NCBI RefSeq assembly: GCF_047495495.1
Contig: NZ_CP179930.1
Location: forward strand, 806,001 to 870,000
Source: Zymobacter sp047495495
GTDB taxonomy: Bacteria > Pseudomonadota > Gammaproteobacteria > Pseudomonadales > Halomonadaceae
Direction of reading: 5' to 3'
DNA: 64,000 nucleotides
Shown here: piece by piece, positions 63,691 through 64,000 of the stretch
How positions within the stretch are numbered: position 1 is the stretch's first letter
Layout of the letters: each line of letters opens with the position of its first letter
Position numbers and translations under genes: made by a program
The notes under the pieces: generated by a model
What the model was told of the DNA's origin: nothing
Databases searched by the model: none
The model's input: the letters and a program-made list of their open reading frames with translations, nothing else

Positions 63691-64000
63691 TCAGTCGGTA
63701 CTTTCACTCCAGAGGGTGCGATAGGCGGCATTGCGTGCCATTAGTTCGGTGTGCGATCCGTGGTCGGTGACGGTGCCTTGTCGCATGAAATAGACCGTAT
63801 CTGCGGCCATCAGCGTTGCTAGGCGGTGGGTGATCAGTACCACCGTACGCCCTTGGGCCAGTCGTTCCAGCGCACGCTGAACCGCGTGTTCGCTTGCCAT
63901 GTCGAGTGAAGCCGTTGGTTCGTCCAGCACTACGATGGGGGTGTCTTTCAGCAGTGCTCTGGCGATCGACAGACGCTGGCGTTCACCGCCCGACAGTGTT
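63691..64000 (-). CDS. ABC transporter ATPase C-terminus (YbtP/Q-like)
   Basis: The 5' part lies beyond the window. About 103 C-terminal residues are visible: ABC signature 'TLSGGERQRLSIARALLK', Walker B 'PIVVLDEPTASLD', H-loop 'VLITHRLATLMAAD', and the tail 'GSHTELMARNAAYRTLW'. The 'GTVTDHGSHTELM' ending is typical of exporter-type fused permease-ATPases. YbtP/YbtQ-type siderophore transporters have this form and fit the location, but the match is generic. Confidence 0.85.
   Translation of the reverse strand, partial: TLSGGERQRLSIARALLKDTPIVVLDEPTASLDMASEHAVQRALERLAQGRTVVLITHRLATLMAADTVYFMRQGTVTDHGSHTELMARNAAYRTLWSESTD

Noticed and set aside
63474..63770. 98-codon plus-strand frame near the right end
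   Set aside because: It runs across the Fur-like site and the antisense of the ABC gene end; Arg-rich, no ribosome site.

Overview
The window looks like a chromosomal segment of a gammaproteobacterium of the Halomonadaceae/Oceanospirillales type. Zymobacter or Carnimonas would fit, but the sequence alone cannot fix the genus. The reasons are a moderately GC-rich core, ubiquinone genes (ubiD, ubiE-ubiJ-ubiB, a UbiM-type hydroxylase), the skp-lpxD-fabZ-lpxA-lpxB-rnhB-dnaE-accA-tilS order, the priA-argS-SPOR-(kinase)-hslVU-DUF971-ubiEJB-hisE-tat order, and mrcA-hofMNOPQ-aroKB-gltBD. No rRNA, tRNA, CRISPR array, insertion sequence or phage gene was recognised.

Layout. 1-11065 (+): envelope and macromolecular synthesis (skp 3' end, lipid A genes, fabZ, RNase HII, Pol III alpha, AccA, TilS). 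11066-15303 (+): a 617-base leader, rho, ubiD, flavin reductase. 15743-19261: Dps (-) and an RstAB-like two-component pair (+). 19434-24895: MetR/MetE divergon with a MetR-type box, glyoxalase I, UbiM-type hydroxylase. 25111-31943 (-): an orphan membrane protein, then the ubiE-ubiJ-ubiB-hisE-(odd TatA)-tatB-tatC run and a DUF971 protein. 32133-40020 (-): hslVU, a fructosamine-kinase-like protein, an FtsN-like SPOR protein, argS, priA; rpmE diverges from priA. 40995-55095: PBP1A (-) divergent from a HofMNOPQ-like DNA-uptake cluster, shikimate genes aroK-aroB and glutamate synthase gltB-gltD. 58300-60211 (+): hemB and a secreted MTA/SAH-nucleosidase-like protein.

Three accessory features stand out. 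(1) An AT-rich two-gene cassette at 55309-56597 between gltD and an FAD oxidoreductase encodes a protein closely resembling plant-pathogen adenylate isopentenyltransferases (cytokinin synthases, Ipt/Tzs), translationally coupled to an unrecognised protein; near-identical hairpin terminators flank it. (2) The right end (60574-64000) is a reduced yersiniabactin/pyochelin-type siderophore locus: an intact FyuA-like receptor and an intact PchB-like isochorismate pyruvate lyase, only a C-terminal scrap of a YbtE-like salicyl-AMP ligase, Fur-box-like sites, and the end of an ABC exporter/importer subunit. (3) Two heptamer tandem arrays (about 9.6 x GCCACAC and 14 x GCTACCC) lie in separate intergenic regions.

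Start codons were chosen from Shine-Dalgarno position and family length. Where they differ from the longest open frame this is stated.
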